From: Halorarum salinum
GTDB lineage: Archaea > Halobacteriota > Halobacteria > Halobacteriales > Haloferacaceae
Assembly (NCBI RefSeq): GCF_013402875.1
Contig: NZ_CP058579.1
Location: 2,728,001 to 2,792,000, forward strand
DNA length: 64,000 bases
Direction of reading: 5' to 3'
Part shown: piece by piece, positions 45,436-54,241 of the stretch
Layout: every line of letters starts with the position of its first letter
How positions within the stretch are numbered: position 1 is the stretch's first letter
The notes under the pieces: generated by a model
Database searches by the model: none
Seen by the model: only the letters and a program-made list of their open reading frames with translations
Told to the model about the DNA's origin: nothing
Made by a program: the position numbers and the translations under genes

Positions 45436-46985
45436 CAGATGGGGATGTTGCCGTGTTTCTTCTCGGGCAGCGAGTCGCGCTTGGACCGGAGCATCTCCAG
45501 GTCCGCGATCAGCCGCGGGCGCGTCTTCGGCGGCTCGAGCACGTCGTCGAGGAACCCTTCGTCGGCGGCCGTGTACGGGTTCGCGAACTCCTCGCGGTAC
45601 TCATCGATGAGCGCCTCCCGGCGCTCGTCGGGGTCGTCCGCCTCCGCGAGCTCGTCCGAGTAGAGGATGTTGACCGCGCCCTGGGGCCCCATCACCGCGA
45701 TCTCGGCGGACGGCCACGCGTAGTTCACGTCGCCGCCGATGTGCTTGGAGGCCATCACGTCGTAGGCGCCCCCGTACGCCTTGCGGGTGATCACCGTCAG
45801 GAGGGGCACGGTGGCCTCAGAGTAGGCGTACAGCAGTTTCGCGCCGTGCCGGATGATGCCGCCGTGCTCCTGGTCTGTGCCGGGCATGAAGCCGGGCACG
45901 TCGACGAACGTCACGATGGGGACGTTGAACGCGTCACAGAACCGGACGAACCGGGCCGCCTTCTCGCTCGCCTCGATGTCGAGGGTGCCGGCGTTCACCC
46001 TCGGCTGGTTCGCCACGACGCCGACGCTGTGGCCGTCGAGTCGGGCGAAGCCGGTGACGATGTTCTTCGCGAACGTCTCGTGGGTCTCGAAGAAGGAGCC
46101 CTCGTCGAGGACGCTGTCGATCACGTTCGTCATGTCGTACGGTTTCCGGGGCTCGTCGGGCACGATGGAGTTCAGCTCCTCGTCCTCGCGCTCGGGGTCG
46201 TCCCACGGGTCGACGCGCGGCGGGTCCTCGACGTTGTTCTGCGGGAGGTACGACAGCAGCCGGCGCATGTCGTCCAACGCGTCCTCCTCGGAGTCCTCCG
46301 CGAAGTGTGCGACCCCCGAGGTCGACGCGTGGGTCGTCGCGCCGCCCAGTTCCTCGAAGCTCACCTCCTCGCCCGTGACGGTCTTGATGACCTCCGGGCC
46401 GGTGATGAACATGTGGCTGGTGTCTTTCACCATGAAGACGAAGTCCGTGATGGCCGGGGAGTACACCGCGCCGCCCGCGCACGGACCCATGATCGCCGAC
46501 AGCTGCGGGATGACGCCGGACGCCTCCGTGTTCCTGCGGAAGATCTCGGCGTAGCCGGCGAGCGAGCCGACGCCCTCCTGGATGCGGGCGCCCGCCGAGT
46601 CGTTGAGCCCGACGAACGGCGCACCGACGTCCATCGCCTTGTCCATCACCTTGCAGACCTTCTCGGCGAACACCTCGCCGAGCGACCCCCCGAAGACGGT
46701 GAAGTCGTGCGCGAAGACGAACGTCTTCCGCCCGTTCACCTCGCCGTACCCCGTGACGACGCCGTCCCCGTAGATCCGTTGTTCCTCCATCCCGAACGCG
46801 TGGGTGTCGTGGGTCCGGAACTGGTCGAACTCGTGGAAGGTGCCGTCGTCGAGGAAGTAGTCGATGCGCTCGCGCGCCGTCATCTTCCCCTTCTCGTGTT
46901 GGCGCTCGATCCGGTCCTCGCCGCCGCCGAGCAGCGCCTCCTCGCGCTTCTCCCGGAGCTCCTCGATGCGCTCGTCCATCGTCAC
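45435..46985 (-). CDS. pccB: Propionyl/acetyl-CoA carboxylase carboxyltransferase subunit
   Basis: A 516-residue beta subunit transferring carboxyl from biotin to acyl-CoA. Crotonase-like halves are evident: [37 protein letters not shown] as the oxyanion loop of the N-domain, [20 protein letters not shown], and in the C-domain [18 protein letters not shown] with [19 protein letters not shown]. The Asp in YDVM favours propionyl-CoA-type specificity by analogy with known carboxylases, but that is an inference. PccX is translated from its overlapping stop. Confidence 0.94.
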   Translation of the reverse strand: MTMDERIEELREKREEALLGGGEDRIERQHEKGKMTARERIDYFLDDGTFHEFDQFRTHDTHAFGMEEQRIYGDGVVTGYGEVNGRKTFVFAHDFTVFGGSLGEVFAEKVCKVMDKAMDVGAPFVGLNDSAGARIQEGVGSLAGYAEIFRRNTEASGVIPQLSAIMGPCAGGAVYSPAITDFVFMVKDTSHMFITGPEVIKTVTGEEVSFEELGGATTHASTSGVAHFAEDSEEDALDDMRRLLSYLPQNNVEDPPRVDPWDDPEREDEELNSIVPDEPRKPYDMTNVIDSVLDEGSFFETHETFAKNIVTGFARLDGHSVGVVANQPRVNAGTLDIEASEKAARFVRFCDAFNVPIVTFVDVPGFMPGTDQEHGGIIRHGAKLLYAYSEATVPLLTVITRKAYGGAYDVMASKHIGGDVNYAWPSAEIAVMGPQGAVNILYSDELAEADDPDERREALIDEYREEFANPYTAADEGFLDDVLEPPKTRPRLIADLEMLRSKRDSLPEKKHGNIPI

Positions 46986-47089
46986 GGCGGACCACCCTTC
47001 GTGGACATTCGTTGGCGGGATTCTCGGTCAGCCGCTCCAAAAGGGTTCCGTAACGGAAATTCGGGTGCGAGCGTGGGTCCGGCGGGGGA

Positions 47090-47962
47090 TCAGTCGGTCG
47101 CCCCGGCCGCGAACGACTCGATCGCACCCCACGACAGGTCCGCCCGCGCGCCGACACAGCGCGACGCGATGGCGCCGCAGGCGTTCGCGACCGAGAGCGC
47201 CGCCTCGTACCCCTCGCCGTCGGCCCGCGCGGCGAGGAAGCCGGCGGCGAAGGCGTCGCCCGCACCGGTCGTGTCCAGCGGGTCGATGTCGAACCCCTCG
47301 TGAACGTACGTGCGTCCGTCCGCCCTGAGTTCGGCGCCCGCGGCGCCGCGGGTGATGACCAGTTCCGCCCCGTCGGCGAGAGCGTCCAGGCCGGCGCCGT
47401 TCGTCAGCGCGGTCGCCTCGCGCCTGTTGAGGAACACCAGGTCGGCGAGCGGGAGCGTCCTCGAGAAGTCCCGGTCCGCGAACCGGCGGCCGGGCGAGAA
47501 GCTGACCCGCACCCCCTCCTCGCCGGCCCTGCGCGCCAGCGCGGCGGCCACGTCCGGGGGCTGGTTCGTCAGGTGCAGGAGGTCGACGTCGAGCACGCCC
47601 GCCGGGAGGTCGGACGCCTCGAACGCCTCGTTCTTCCCCCGGTTCGAGAGCATCATCACCTCCCCGTCGCCGTCGACGACGAGGTACTTCACCGCCGTCG
47701 CGCCGTCGGCCTCGACGAGGTGCGTCTCGACGCCGGCCTCGGTCAGTTCCCGCCGGGCGAGCCGGCCGGACTCGTCGCCCCCGACCGAACCGAACAGCGC
47801 GGCGTCGTGGTCGAGGCTCTCCACGTTGACGGCGACGTTCGCGGCGCTCCCGCCCCCGGCCTGGTGCTGCTCCTCGATGGTCACCTCGCCGTCGCGGGCG
47901 GGGAGCCGGTCGACGCGGAGGGTCACGTCCCAGTTGACGTGGCCCGCACAGAGCACCTGCAT
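47090..47962 (-). CDS. PfkB-family kinase, probable ribose-1-phosphate kinase
   Basis: A 290-residue PfkB sugar/nucleoside kinase. AGGGSAANVAVNVESLDH is the substrate-side PfkB signature, the catalytic DTTGAGDAFAAGFL motif is near residue 238, and VITRGAAGAEL precedes it. The start directly abuts the stop of the ribose-1,5-bisphosphate isomerase gene. Haloarchaeal PfkB proteins phosphorylating ribose 1-phosphate feed that isomerase in the non-carboxylating pentose bisphosphate pathway, so this substrate is the best guess. Other ribosyl substrates remain possible. Confidence 0.8.
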   Translation of the reverse strand: MQVLCAGHVNWDVTLRVDRLPARDGEVTIEEQHQAGGGSAANVAVNVESLDHDAALFGSVGGDESGRLARRELTEAGVETHLVEADGATAVKYLVVDGDGEVMMLSNRGKNEAFEASDLPAGVLDVDLLHLTNQPPDVAAALARRAGEEGVRVSFSPGRRFADRDFSRTLPLADLVFLNRREATALTNGAGLDALADGAELVITRGAAGAELRADGRTYVHEGFDIDPLDTTGAGDAFAAGFLAARADGEGYEAALSVANACGAIASRCVGARADLSWGAIESFAAGATD

Positions 47963-48994
47963 CTACGACGACTTCGCTCCGCCCTCGCTCCCGTCCCCGG
48001 CCAGCCCGTGCCGCGAACCCCCGGAACCCCCGGACTCCTCCCACGGACGCGCCGCCGACTCGCCGAACAGTTCCCGCATCAGCGTGACGACGCTCTCGGG
48101 CGGGAACTGGCCGCTCTCGGTGACGATGGCGTCGAGGTACCGCGGCGGGGTGACGTCGAACGCGGGGTTCTCGACGGTGAGATCGCCCAGTTCCGCGCGC
48201 TCGTCCGCGGAGATGACCTCCGCCTCCTCGCGCATCTCGATCTCGACGGTGTGGCCGGTGAGCGTGTCCGGGTGGAACTTGATGGTCTGGGCGGCGACCA
48301 TGATGGGGACCCCCCGCTCGCGGGCGTTGACCGCGAGCCCGGACGTGCCGATCTTGTTGATGACGCTCCCGTCGGCGGCGATGGCGTCCGCGCCGACCAC
48401 GACGTGGTCGACCTCGTCGAGGTACCGACGCGCCGCGGAGTCGACGATGAGCACCACCGGGACGCCCATCTCGCGGAGTTCGCGCGCCGTGATGTGGCCC
48501 TGTCGTCGCGGGCGCGTCTCCTTCACGATGGCCGAGATCTCCTTGCCCTGCTCCACGGCGGCGCGAACGCACGACAGCGCGTCCGTAGAGTGGCAGTGGG
48601 TCATGATGGTGTCGCCGTCCCGGAGCCTGTTGGCGCCGATCTCCCCCAGTTGCTCCTGTGCGGTGTCGAGCCGTTCCGCGAAGTCGGCGGCCGCGGTCGT
48701 CACGGTCGACTCGAGTTCCGGCACCGTCTCCCCCTCCATCCGCCCGAGGACGTACCGGAGGGAGTTCGGCAGCGAGACGGCCGTCGGGCGGGTTCCGTAC
48801 AGTCGCCTGCCGGCCGCGCGCATCGTCCGCCCGAACGACTCGGGGTCGTCGGCGTCGACGGCGCGCGCCTGTGCGGCGAGCGCGTCCGCCGCAGCCGCGG
48901 CGATGGTCGCCGCGCCGCGCGTCTCCATCGTCGCGATGGCGTCCGCCGTCTCCTCGACGGATTCGTGGAGGTCGGGTTCGGCGGTCGTCGTCAT
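47963..48994 (-). CDS. Ribose-1,5-bisphosphate isomerase (eIF2B-alpha-like)
   Basis: A 343-residue member of the eIF2B/MTNA/R15P isomerase family. METRGAATIAAAAADALAAQ carries the RGAxxI phosphate site, the catalytic Cys is in MTHCHSTDALS near residue 133, ETRPRRQGHITARELRE and VVVGADAIAADGSVINKIG are shared with R15P isomerases; the latter holds the catalytic Asp. It converts ribose 1,5-bisphosphate to ribulose 1,5-bisphosphate in nucleoside breakdown. The C-terminal tail after residue 315 is Gly/Ser-rich and disordered. Followed without gap by a PfkB kinase. Confidence 0.87.
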   Translation of the reverse strand: MTTTAEPDLHESVEETADAIATMETRGAATIAAAAADALAAQARAVDADDPESFGRTMRAAGRRLYGTRPTAVSLPNSLRYVLGRMEGETVPELESTVTTAAADFAERLDTAQEQLGEIGANRLRDGDTIMTHCHSTDALSCVRAAVEQGKEISAIVKETRPRRQGHITARELREMGVPVVLIVDSAARRYLDEVDHVVVGADAIAADGSVINKIGTSGLAVNARERGVPIMVAAQTIKFHPDTLTGHTVEIEMREEAEVISADERAELGDLTVENPAFDVTPPRYLDAIVTESGQFPPESVVTLMRELFGESAARPWEESGGSGGSRHGLAGDGSEGGAKSS

Positions 48995-49146
48995 TGGCGG
49001 GTGTAGGCCACCGGCGCTCTTGAGTGGTGGGGTCGATCGGCCCCGTAGCCGTCCCGTACGCCGGGGTCGGTCGACGAACCCGGGCCGACCGACGCCGAAC
49101 GCACAACATACTGAAGGGCGTCTCCGTCCAGTATCGGTGTACGAAC

Positions 49147-49623
49147 ATGGAATTCGACCTCGACAGAGCCGACATGGGGATCCTCCACGTCCTCCAGACG
49201 GACGCGCGCAACGCCACGACCGAGTCCATCGGCGAGCGTGTCGGCCTCGCGTCGAGTACGGTCGCGACGCGCATCCGGAACCTGGAGGACAGCGGGGTGA
49301 TCAAGGGGTACTCCCCGATCATCGACTACGAGAAGGCCGGATTCGACCAGCGCATCCTCCTGACGGGGACGATCCGGCCCGACGACTCCGGGCGGGTGCT
49401 GGAGGAGGCGAGCAACGTCGCGAACGTCATCTCGGTCAGGGAACTGATGACCGACGAGGAGAACGTCCACGTCGAGCTCGTCAGTCCCACCCAGGAGCGC
49501 GCGGAGTCGGTCGTCGACGAACTCAACGAGATCGGAGTCGACGTCGTCGAGACGAGGATCGTCAAGGGCGAACTCGAGCGGTCGTTCAACCACTTCGGGA
49601 ACGAGTACGTCAGGGAGAAGTGA
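49147..49623 (+). CDS. Lrp/AsnC-family transcriptional regulator
   Basis: A 158-residue Lrp-type regulator: N-terminal helix-turn-helix (ILHVLQTDARNATTESIGERVGL, then SSTVATRIRNLEDSGVIKGYSPIIDYEKAGF) and a C-terminal ligand-binding RAM-like domain whose strands end with VHVELVSPTQERAESVV. It is divergent from the R15P isomerase/PfkB pair across 152 nt, which makes that pair a plausible target. Effector unknown. Confidence 0.86.
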   Translation: MEFDLDRADMGILHVLQTDARNATTESIGERVGLASSTVATRIRNLEDSGVIKGYSPIIDYEKAGFDQRILLTGTIRPDDSGRVLEEASNVANVISVRELMTDEENVHVELVSPTQERAESVVDELNEIGVDVVETRIVKGELERSFNHFGNEYVREK

Positions 49624-49749
49624 TCCATCCGCAGCGACTACGGCGGAATAAATGGCTTTTCGGATGAGTTTCGACGGGGTACTAAAGTACCGTAGAGAGA
49701 TATACAGTTCGCGTCACGTTTTAGGGCGTCCTAGCGCAATCTACGGGCG

Positions 49750-50073
49750 ATGCCCATGTCTTGGAGATCCGACGACGACCGTGAGGCGATCATCCAGCGA
49801 ATCGTCGACGAGGTCGCGAGAGCGACCGACACGCCGCCGATCGAACTCTCGCCGCCGCTGTACGACGTCGTCGACCCCGAAGCGTTGAGCGCGCTCACGG
49901 GAACCCACGCCGGCTCCGACCTCGAGGTCACCTTCCGATACAACGGGTGTCGGGTGGCGGTCGACGGCGCGGGACGCGTCGAGGCGTCCGTACGCGACGG
50001 GATCACGGCGTCCGACGTGCGCGCACCGGGGGAGGAGCGGTCCGCCGACGGTGCGGTCGCTCGGAACGACTGA
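49750..50073 (+). CDS. HalOD1-domain protein
   Basis: A 107-residue protein consisting mainly of the haloarchaeal output domain HalOD1: IIQRIVDEVARATDTPPIELSPPLYDVVDPEALSAL, then LEVTFRYNGCRVAVDGAGRVEASV. These single-domain proteins are abundant in haloarchaea and thought to act in regulation, without proven activity. Start MPMSWRS. The 126 nt upstream contain AT-rich GAGATATACAG (49697-49706) and TTTTAGG (49719-49725) that may form the promoter. Confidence 0.78.
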   Translation: MPMSWRSDDDREAIIQRIVDEVARATDTPPIELSPPLYDVVDPEALSALTGTHAGSDLEVTFRYNGCRVAVDGAGRVEASVRDGITASDVRAPGEERSADGAVARND

Positions 50074-50211
50074 GAGACGGAGTGAGCCGTCCACGCGCGA
50101 CGGACGCCGAGACCCGTACCCCGTTGGAGTCGAGCGGCGTGGAGATCCGTTCCGGGCCGGCGTCCGGGCCCCGGTGTGGACGAGCCCGCGGAACTCGCGC
50201 CGATCGGGTCG

Positions 50212-51294
50212 CTAGTCGTCCGCGGTCGGCGCCGTGCCGGCGACGGGGACCTCCACCTCGCCCGCGTCGAGTTCGGCCTCGAGTTCCCGGGCGGCCTGCA
50301 CGAGGTTCTCCATCTTACCGTAGGCGACCTCGCGCGGGAGGAGCTTCAGCCCGCAGTCGGGCGAGACGGTGAGCTTCTCGGGCGGCACCACCTTCAGCCC
50401 CTGCCGGACGTTCTCCTTGATCTCGGCGACCGGCTCCACCTCGGCGACGTGGGCGTCGACCACGCCGAGCGCGAGGTCCGGCGCGAACTCGCCGTCCGCG
50501 AAGGTGTCGATCTGTTCGTAGTCCCCGTTGCACAGTTCCACGTCGAACTCGTCGATGGGGTAGTCGTTGATCTCGGGGTAGACCCGCGAGTAGTCGCCGT
50601 AGCAGACGTGCAGGCCGACGCGCACGTCCTCCGGGACGCCCGCGACGATGCGGTCGAGACATTCGCCGACGATGGCGTGGTCGTCGGGTATCGTCGCGAG
50701 CGCCGGCTCGTCGATCTGGACGTACCGCGCGCCCGCTTCGACGAGCTTCTCGACCTCCTCGTTCACCAGATCCGCGAGGTCGTACGCGAGCACCTCGCTG
50801 TCGTCGTACGCCTCGTTGAACGACCAGTTCGCCAGCGTGTACGGGCCGGTGATGGGTACCTTCACCGGGCGCGAGGCGACCGCGTCGGTGAACTCGAACT
50901 CGTCGACGAGCCAGGGGTCGGCGTACGCCACCTCGTCGACGACCGAGGGCTTGTCGAAGTAGTTGTGGCCCCACACCTTCACCGGACCGTTGAACTCGTA
51001 GCCGTCGATGCGCTCGGCGAAGAACTCCACCATCTCCTCGCGGCGCATCTCCCCGTCGACGACCGTGTCGAGGCCGGCGCGCTCGTGTTCGTGGGTGATG
51101 ACCCGACAGGCGTCGTCGTGGGCCTCGGCGAGGTCGCCCCCGTCGAACTTGGCGTCCCCGTCCTCGGCGAGGTCGGTCGCCCGGTTGAGCCACTTCGGCT
51201 TGGGGTACGAGCCGACGACCGTGGTGAGCAGGAAGTGGTCGGTCGGGTGGCCCTCGGGGCGGAACTGCTCGCGGTTCCCGGGGTTCCGGCTCAC
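50212..51294 (-). CDS. MetE-like methionine synthase, zinc/catalytic subunit
   Basis: A 360-residue cobalamin-independent methionine synthase C-terminal-type barrel. FLLTTVVGSYPKPKWL is the conserved start, YVQIDEPALATIPDDH the substrate segment, and the zinc ligands appear in GLHVCYGDYSR (His, Cys) and SPDCGLKLLPREVA (Cys). It would methylate homocysteine; the methyl donor in archaea may not be folyl-triglutamate. GTG start overlaps the stop of the upstream MetE-like gene, so the two are produced together. The C-terminal tail is disordered. Confidence 0.88.
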   Translation of the reverse strand: MSRNPGNREQFRPEGHPTDHFLLTTVVGSYPKPKWLNRATDLAEDGDAKFDGGDLAEAHDDACRVITHEHERAGLDTVVDGEMRREEMVEFFAERIDGYEFNGPVKVWGHNYFDKPSVVDEVAYADPWLVDEFEFTDAVASRPVKVPITGPYTLANWSFNEAYDDSEVLAYDLADLVNEEVEKLVEAGARYVQIDEPALATIPDDHAIVGECLDRIVAGVPEDVRVGLHVCYGDYSRVYPEINDYPIDEFDVELCNGDYEQIDTFADGEFAPDLALGVVDAHVAEVEPVAEIKENVRQGLKVVPPEKLTVSPDCGLKLLPREVAYGKMENLVQAARELEAELDAGEVEVPVAGTAPTADD

Positions 51295-52313
51295 GCCTCC
51301 ACCTCCCCGGCCTCGACCAGCCGAGCGCCCTCCACGAGCGTCGAGAGCTTCTCGAGGTGCTTGTTCGTCGGCAGGTAGAACAGCTCCGCGTTGGTCGCCA
51401 CGTACGTCGTTCCGAACGACTGGGACGGGATCCGCTCGTCGGCCCAGGCGACCCGCTCCGCGACGGTCCGTGGCTCCTCGACGAGCGTGTTCTGCCCGTC
51501 GACCAGTCCGAGCGCGACGTCGTCCTTCGTGCCGTACTCGTTGATGCACTCCAGGTTCGCCCCGCGGTCGGCGGCGACGAGGTCGAAGCCGATGGCGTCC
51601 ACGTCCGCGTCCATGAGGTGGGCGTACGGCTTCTCGTCGAACGCCTCCCAGTACGTGTGGACGACGACCTCGGCGTCGGTCGCGCCCGCGACGGCGTCGA
51701 TGGCCTCGCTCGCCCGCTCGTCGAGTCCGTCGCCCGGGGCGTTCGTCACGTAGGACGGTTCGAGCAGGAACAGCGTCGCGTGGTCGGGGAACGCCTCGAC
51801 CTCCCCGGCGAGGAACTCCGAGACGGCGGCGAGGAACTCCGCCTCGTCGCCGTAGTGCTCGTCGGTCGCCAGGTCCGCGAGCGTGTACGGGCCGGGGAGG
51901 ACGGCCTGGAGTCGGTCGCCAGCGTCGCTTCCGAGCAGTTCCGCCGCAGCCTCGAGTTCGGCGGCGACGTCGCCCGAGAACCCGAGTTCGCCGGTCACGC
52001 GGGGGTCGCGGTAGAAGTTGTTGTTGTCGTAGTATCGGACGATTCCGCCCGTCTCGACGTTCCCGTGGACGGTCAGCGGGTGCGCGAGCATGTCGTCCCA
52101 GCGGGCCTGCCCCTCGACGACCCTGTCGAGGTCGGCTTCGATCTGGTCGTCGACGAACTCGCCCCGGACGCGCTCGTACGCGGCGGCGACGCGTCCGCCC
52201 TCCCCGCCCGAGACGAGGTCGCCCTTCTGGTGGCCTTTCAGGTCGGAGAGCTCCCGCTTCGCCTCGTCCGGGAGCGGGAACAGCCCCGGTGTGGTCGCGA
52301 CTACGTCAGTCAT
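51291..52313 (-). CDS. MetE-like barrel lacking zinc ligands (partner subunit)
   Basis: A 340-residue MetE-like barrel. GLFPLPDEAKRELSDLKGHQKGD opens it, VLPGPYTLADLATDEHYGD and LFLLEPSYVTNAPGD align with PxTxL and DEPAL regions of methionine synthase. Where the catalytic barrel has His-x-Cys, this has VVHTYWEAF, so Cys is missing, and no C-terminal SPDCG is seen. It therefore resembles the non-catalytic N-terminal barrel of full-length MetE as a separate polypeptide. Translationally coupled (GTGA) to the zinc subunit. Confidence 0.82.
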   Translation of the reverse strand: MTDVVATTPGLFPLPDEAKRELSDLKGHQKGDLVSGGEGGRVAAAYERVRGEFVDDQIEADLDRVVEGQARWDDMLAHPLTVHGNVETGGIVRYYDNNNFYRDPRVTGELGFSGDVAAELEAAAELLGSDAGDRLQAVLPGPYTLADLATDEHYGDEAEFLAAVSEFLAGEVEAFPDHATLFLLEPSYVTNAPGDGLDERASEAIDAVAGATDAEVVVHTYWEAFDEKPYAHLMDADVDAIGFDLVAADRGANLECINEYGTKDDVALGLVDGQNTLVEEPRTVAERVAWADERIPSQSFGTTYVATNAELFYLPTNKHLEKLSTLVEGARLVEAGEVEA

Positions 52314-52340
52314 CACTCACGAGTTCGGAATGCCGAGGCA

Positions 52341-52348
52341 TAATACTT
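52341..52348 (-). promoter_or_regulatory. TATA-like element of the MetE pair
   Basis: Minus-strand AAGTATTA stands 28-35 nt before the first MetE-like ATG in an AT-rich island, so the operon has its own promoter just after the HemK-type gene. Confidence 0.55.
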
Positions 52349-52368
52349 GCTAAAGCGAATAATGCCCT

Positions 52369-53010
52369 CTAGTTATCCATCGTGAGCGCGAGCACCGACA
52401 GCGTCTCGTAGGGGAACGACTCCTCGCGAACCGTCTCCGCCCGGAACCCGCCGTCGAGGGCGTACTCGATCACCTCGCCGAACCCGGCCAGCGAGGAGAC
52501 GAGCAGGAGGGCCACGCCCGAGGGCGCGAGCACGCGCCCCGCGTCGTCGAGGAACGGTTCGATCAGGTCGCGTCCCGACGCGCCGCCCGAGAGGGCGGCC
52601 TCCTGCCAGTCGTCCCACTCCGCGTCGGGGTCGGTCGGGAGGTAGGGGGGGTTGAACAGGACCGCGTCGAAGGCGGCCCCGCGGAAGGGGTCGAGCAGGT
52701 TCGCGCACACGGCCTCGACCCCCCGATCGCGGGCGCGACGGCAGGCGTGGGGGTTCACGTCGCTCCCGACGACGCGCTCGACGCCGTCCACGTCGGCCAC
52801 CCGTTCGGCGACCCACCCCGACCCCGTTCCGACCTCGAGGACGGTCCCGCGGGCGCGTGCGGCCGCGGCCTCGGCGAGCAGCCCCGAGTCCTCCGCCGGC
52901 GCGTAGACCGGGTCGGCGAGCCCCCGACGCTCGGCCAGGCGGTCCCGGGAGCCGGGACGTCCGCCCGGCGGCTCCGCGTCCTCCCCGCCGCCGGGCCGGT
53001 CACTCGGCAC
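52369..53010 (-). CDS. HemK/Mtq2-type protein methyltransferase
   Basis: A 213-residue SAM methyltransferase. VLEVGTGSGWVAERVAD is the SAM motif I, GSDVNPHACRRA motif II, and the substrate-glutamine motif NPPY occurs in VLFNPPYLPTDPD. Relatives methylate the Gln of release-factor GGQ; the archaeal homologue acts on aRF1 with a Trm112-like partner. GTG start overlaps the MscS stop by 11 nt. The first 30 residues are Gly/Pro-rich. It closes the L21e-Rpb4-DUF655-KsgA operon. Confidence 0.87.
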   Translation of the reverse strand: MPSDRPGGGEDAEPPGGRPGSRDRLAERRGLADPVYAPAEDSGLLAEAAAARARGTVLEVGTGSGWVAERVADVDGVERVVGSDVNPHACRRARDRGVEAVCANLLDPFRGAAFDAVLFNPPYLPTDPDAEWDDWQEAALSGGASGRDLIEPFLDDAGRVLAPSGVALLLVSSLAGFGEVIEYALDGGFRAETVREESFPYETLSVLALTMDN

Positions 53011-54241
53011 CGTCGGCCTCCGCGGGGTAGCCGTCCTCGGCGGCCGCGCCGGCGACGTCGACGCGTGAGGCCTCGTCCCGGGCCGACAGCTCCCGCTGCG
53101 GGTACGGGATGGACACGTCCGCCTCGTCGAACGCGGACTTGACGGCCGCGATCACGTCCGTCCGCGCCTTCCACATCTTCCGGGCGCTCGGGTTGTCGAT
53201 GTGGAACCGCAGCCGCAGGACCACGGCCGAGTCGCCGAACTCCGACAGGACGACCTGCGGGTTCGGCTGCTCGAGCAGGACGTCGAGGTCGGCCATCGCC
53301 TCCTCGGCCAGCGCGGTCGCCGCCTCGAGGTCGGCCTCGTAGTCGACGCCCACGTCCACGTTGCCCCGGAGCCGCCCCTTCCGGGAGCGGTTCACGATCT
53401 CCTCGCTCGTCACCATGTCGTTTGGCACCATCACGAGTTCGTCGTCGAACGTCCGGAGCTGGGTGTTGACGATGTTGATGTCGGTGACGATCCCCTCCTG
53501 CTCGTCGATGCGGACCCAGTCGCCCAGTTCGAACGGCCGGGAGAACAGCACGACGAACCCCGCGAGCACCGCGCCGAGCGTCTGTCGCGCCGCGAACCCG
53601 AGGATGATGCCGGCAAAGCCCGCGCCGACCAGCAGCCCGCCGACGTTTTGCCCCCAGAGGGCGAGCACGACGAGCGACGCCACGCCGAAGATGCTCACCT
53701 GGAGGACGTGATGGACGATCTGCCGCTGGTGCCGGGTGATCCGGCCACGACCGCGTGCGACCCGCCTGACGGCCTGCTTCGTCACGCGGGTGGCCGAGTA
53801 CGCGCCGACGAGGATGACGAGCGTGAACACGGTGCTGACGACTTCCGCCCGCCCGAAGTCGAGCACGTCGAAGACGTAGCCCAGCACCGCGGTTCCCCGC
53901 CAGAGGACGACGAAGAAGACGCCGGCCAGAACGGTCAACACCGCCATCGTGCCCGCCTGGACCGACTCGACGAACGCGTCGCCGAATCGCTCCTTCGCCG
54001 GATCGCCGGCCCGTCGGACGAGCTCCGCCGAGATCAGGAGCACCGCGAGCGCGACGGCGGTCCCCGCGAGCTGGGCGCCGACCGTCGGGAACATCCCCTG
54101 GACGGGTTCCGTCACCTCGGGCGGCAGCAGCGGGGTTCCACCGGCCGTCTCGTTTCCGACCGGGAAGGGGGTCTCCGTCCCGTTGCCGGCCTGAAACGGG
54201 GCCTCCGTCTCGTTGCCGGACTCGGTACCAGTCTGGGTCAC
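53000..54241 (-). CDS. MscS-family mechanosensitive channel
   Basis: A 413-residue MscS. An Asn/Gly/Glu-rich, probably external N-terminus (residues 1-45) precedes helices near 55-75, 90-112, 128-150 and 170-190; the pore helix is VGGLLVGAGFAGIILGFAARQTLGAVLAGFVVLFSRPFELGDWV in pattern (Gly/Ala-rich, positions about 190-233). The beta domain RIDEQEGIVTDINIVNTQLRT and VPNDMVTSEEIVNRS follow. It releases solutes on hypo-osmotic shock, an obvious need for a halophile. GTG start shares its G with the ksgA stop. Confidence 0.9.
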   Translation of the reverse strand: MTQTGTESGNETEAPFQAGNGTETPFPVGNETAGGTPLLPPEVTEPVQGMFPTVGAQLAGTAVALAVLLISAELVRRAGDPAKERFGDAFVESVQAGTMAVLTVLAGVFFVVLWRGTAVLGYVFDVLDFGRAEVVSTVFTLVILVGAYSATRVTKQAVRRVARGRGRITRHQRQIVHHVLQVSIFGVASLVVLALWGQNVGGLLVGAGFAGIILGFAARQTLGAVLAGFVVLFSRPFELGDWVRIDEQEGIVTDINIVNTQLRTFDDELVMVPNDMVTSEEIVNRSRKGRLRGNVDVGVDYEADLEAATALAEEAMADLDVLLEQPNPQVVLSEFGDSAVVLRLRFHIDNPSARKMWKARTDVIAAVKSAFDEADVSIPYPQRELSARDEASRVDVAGAAAEDGYPAEADGAE

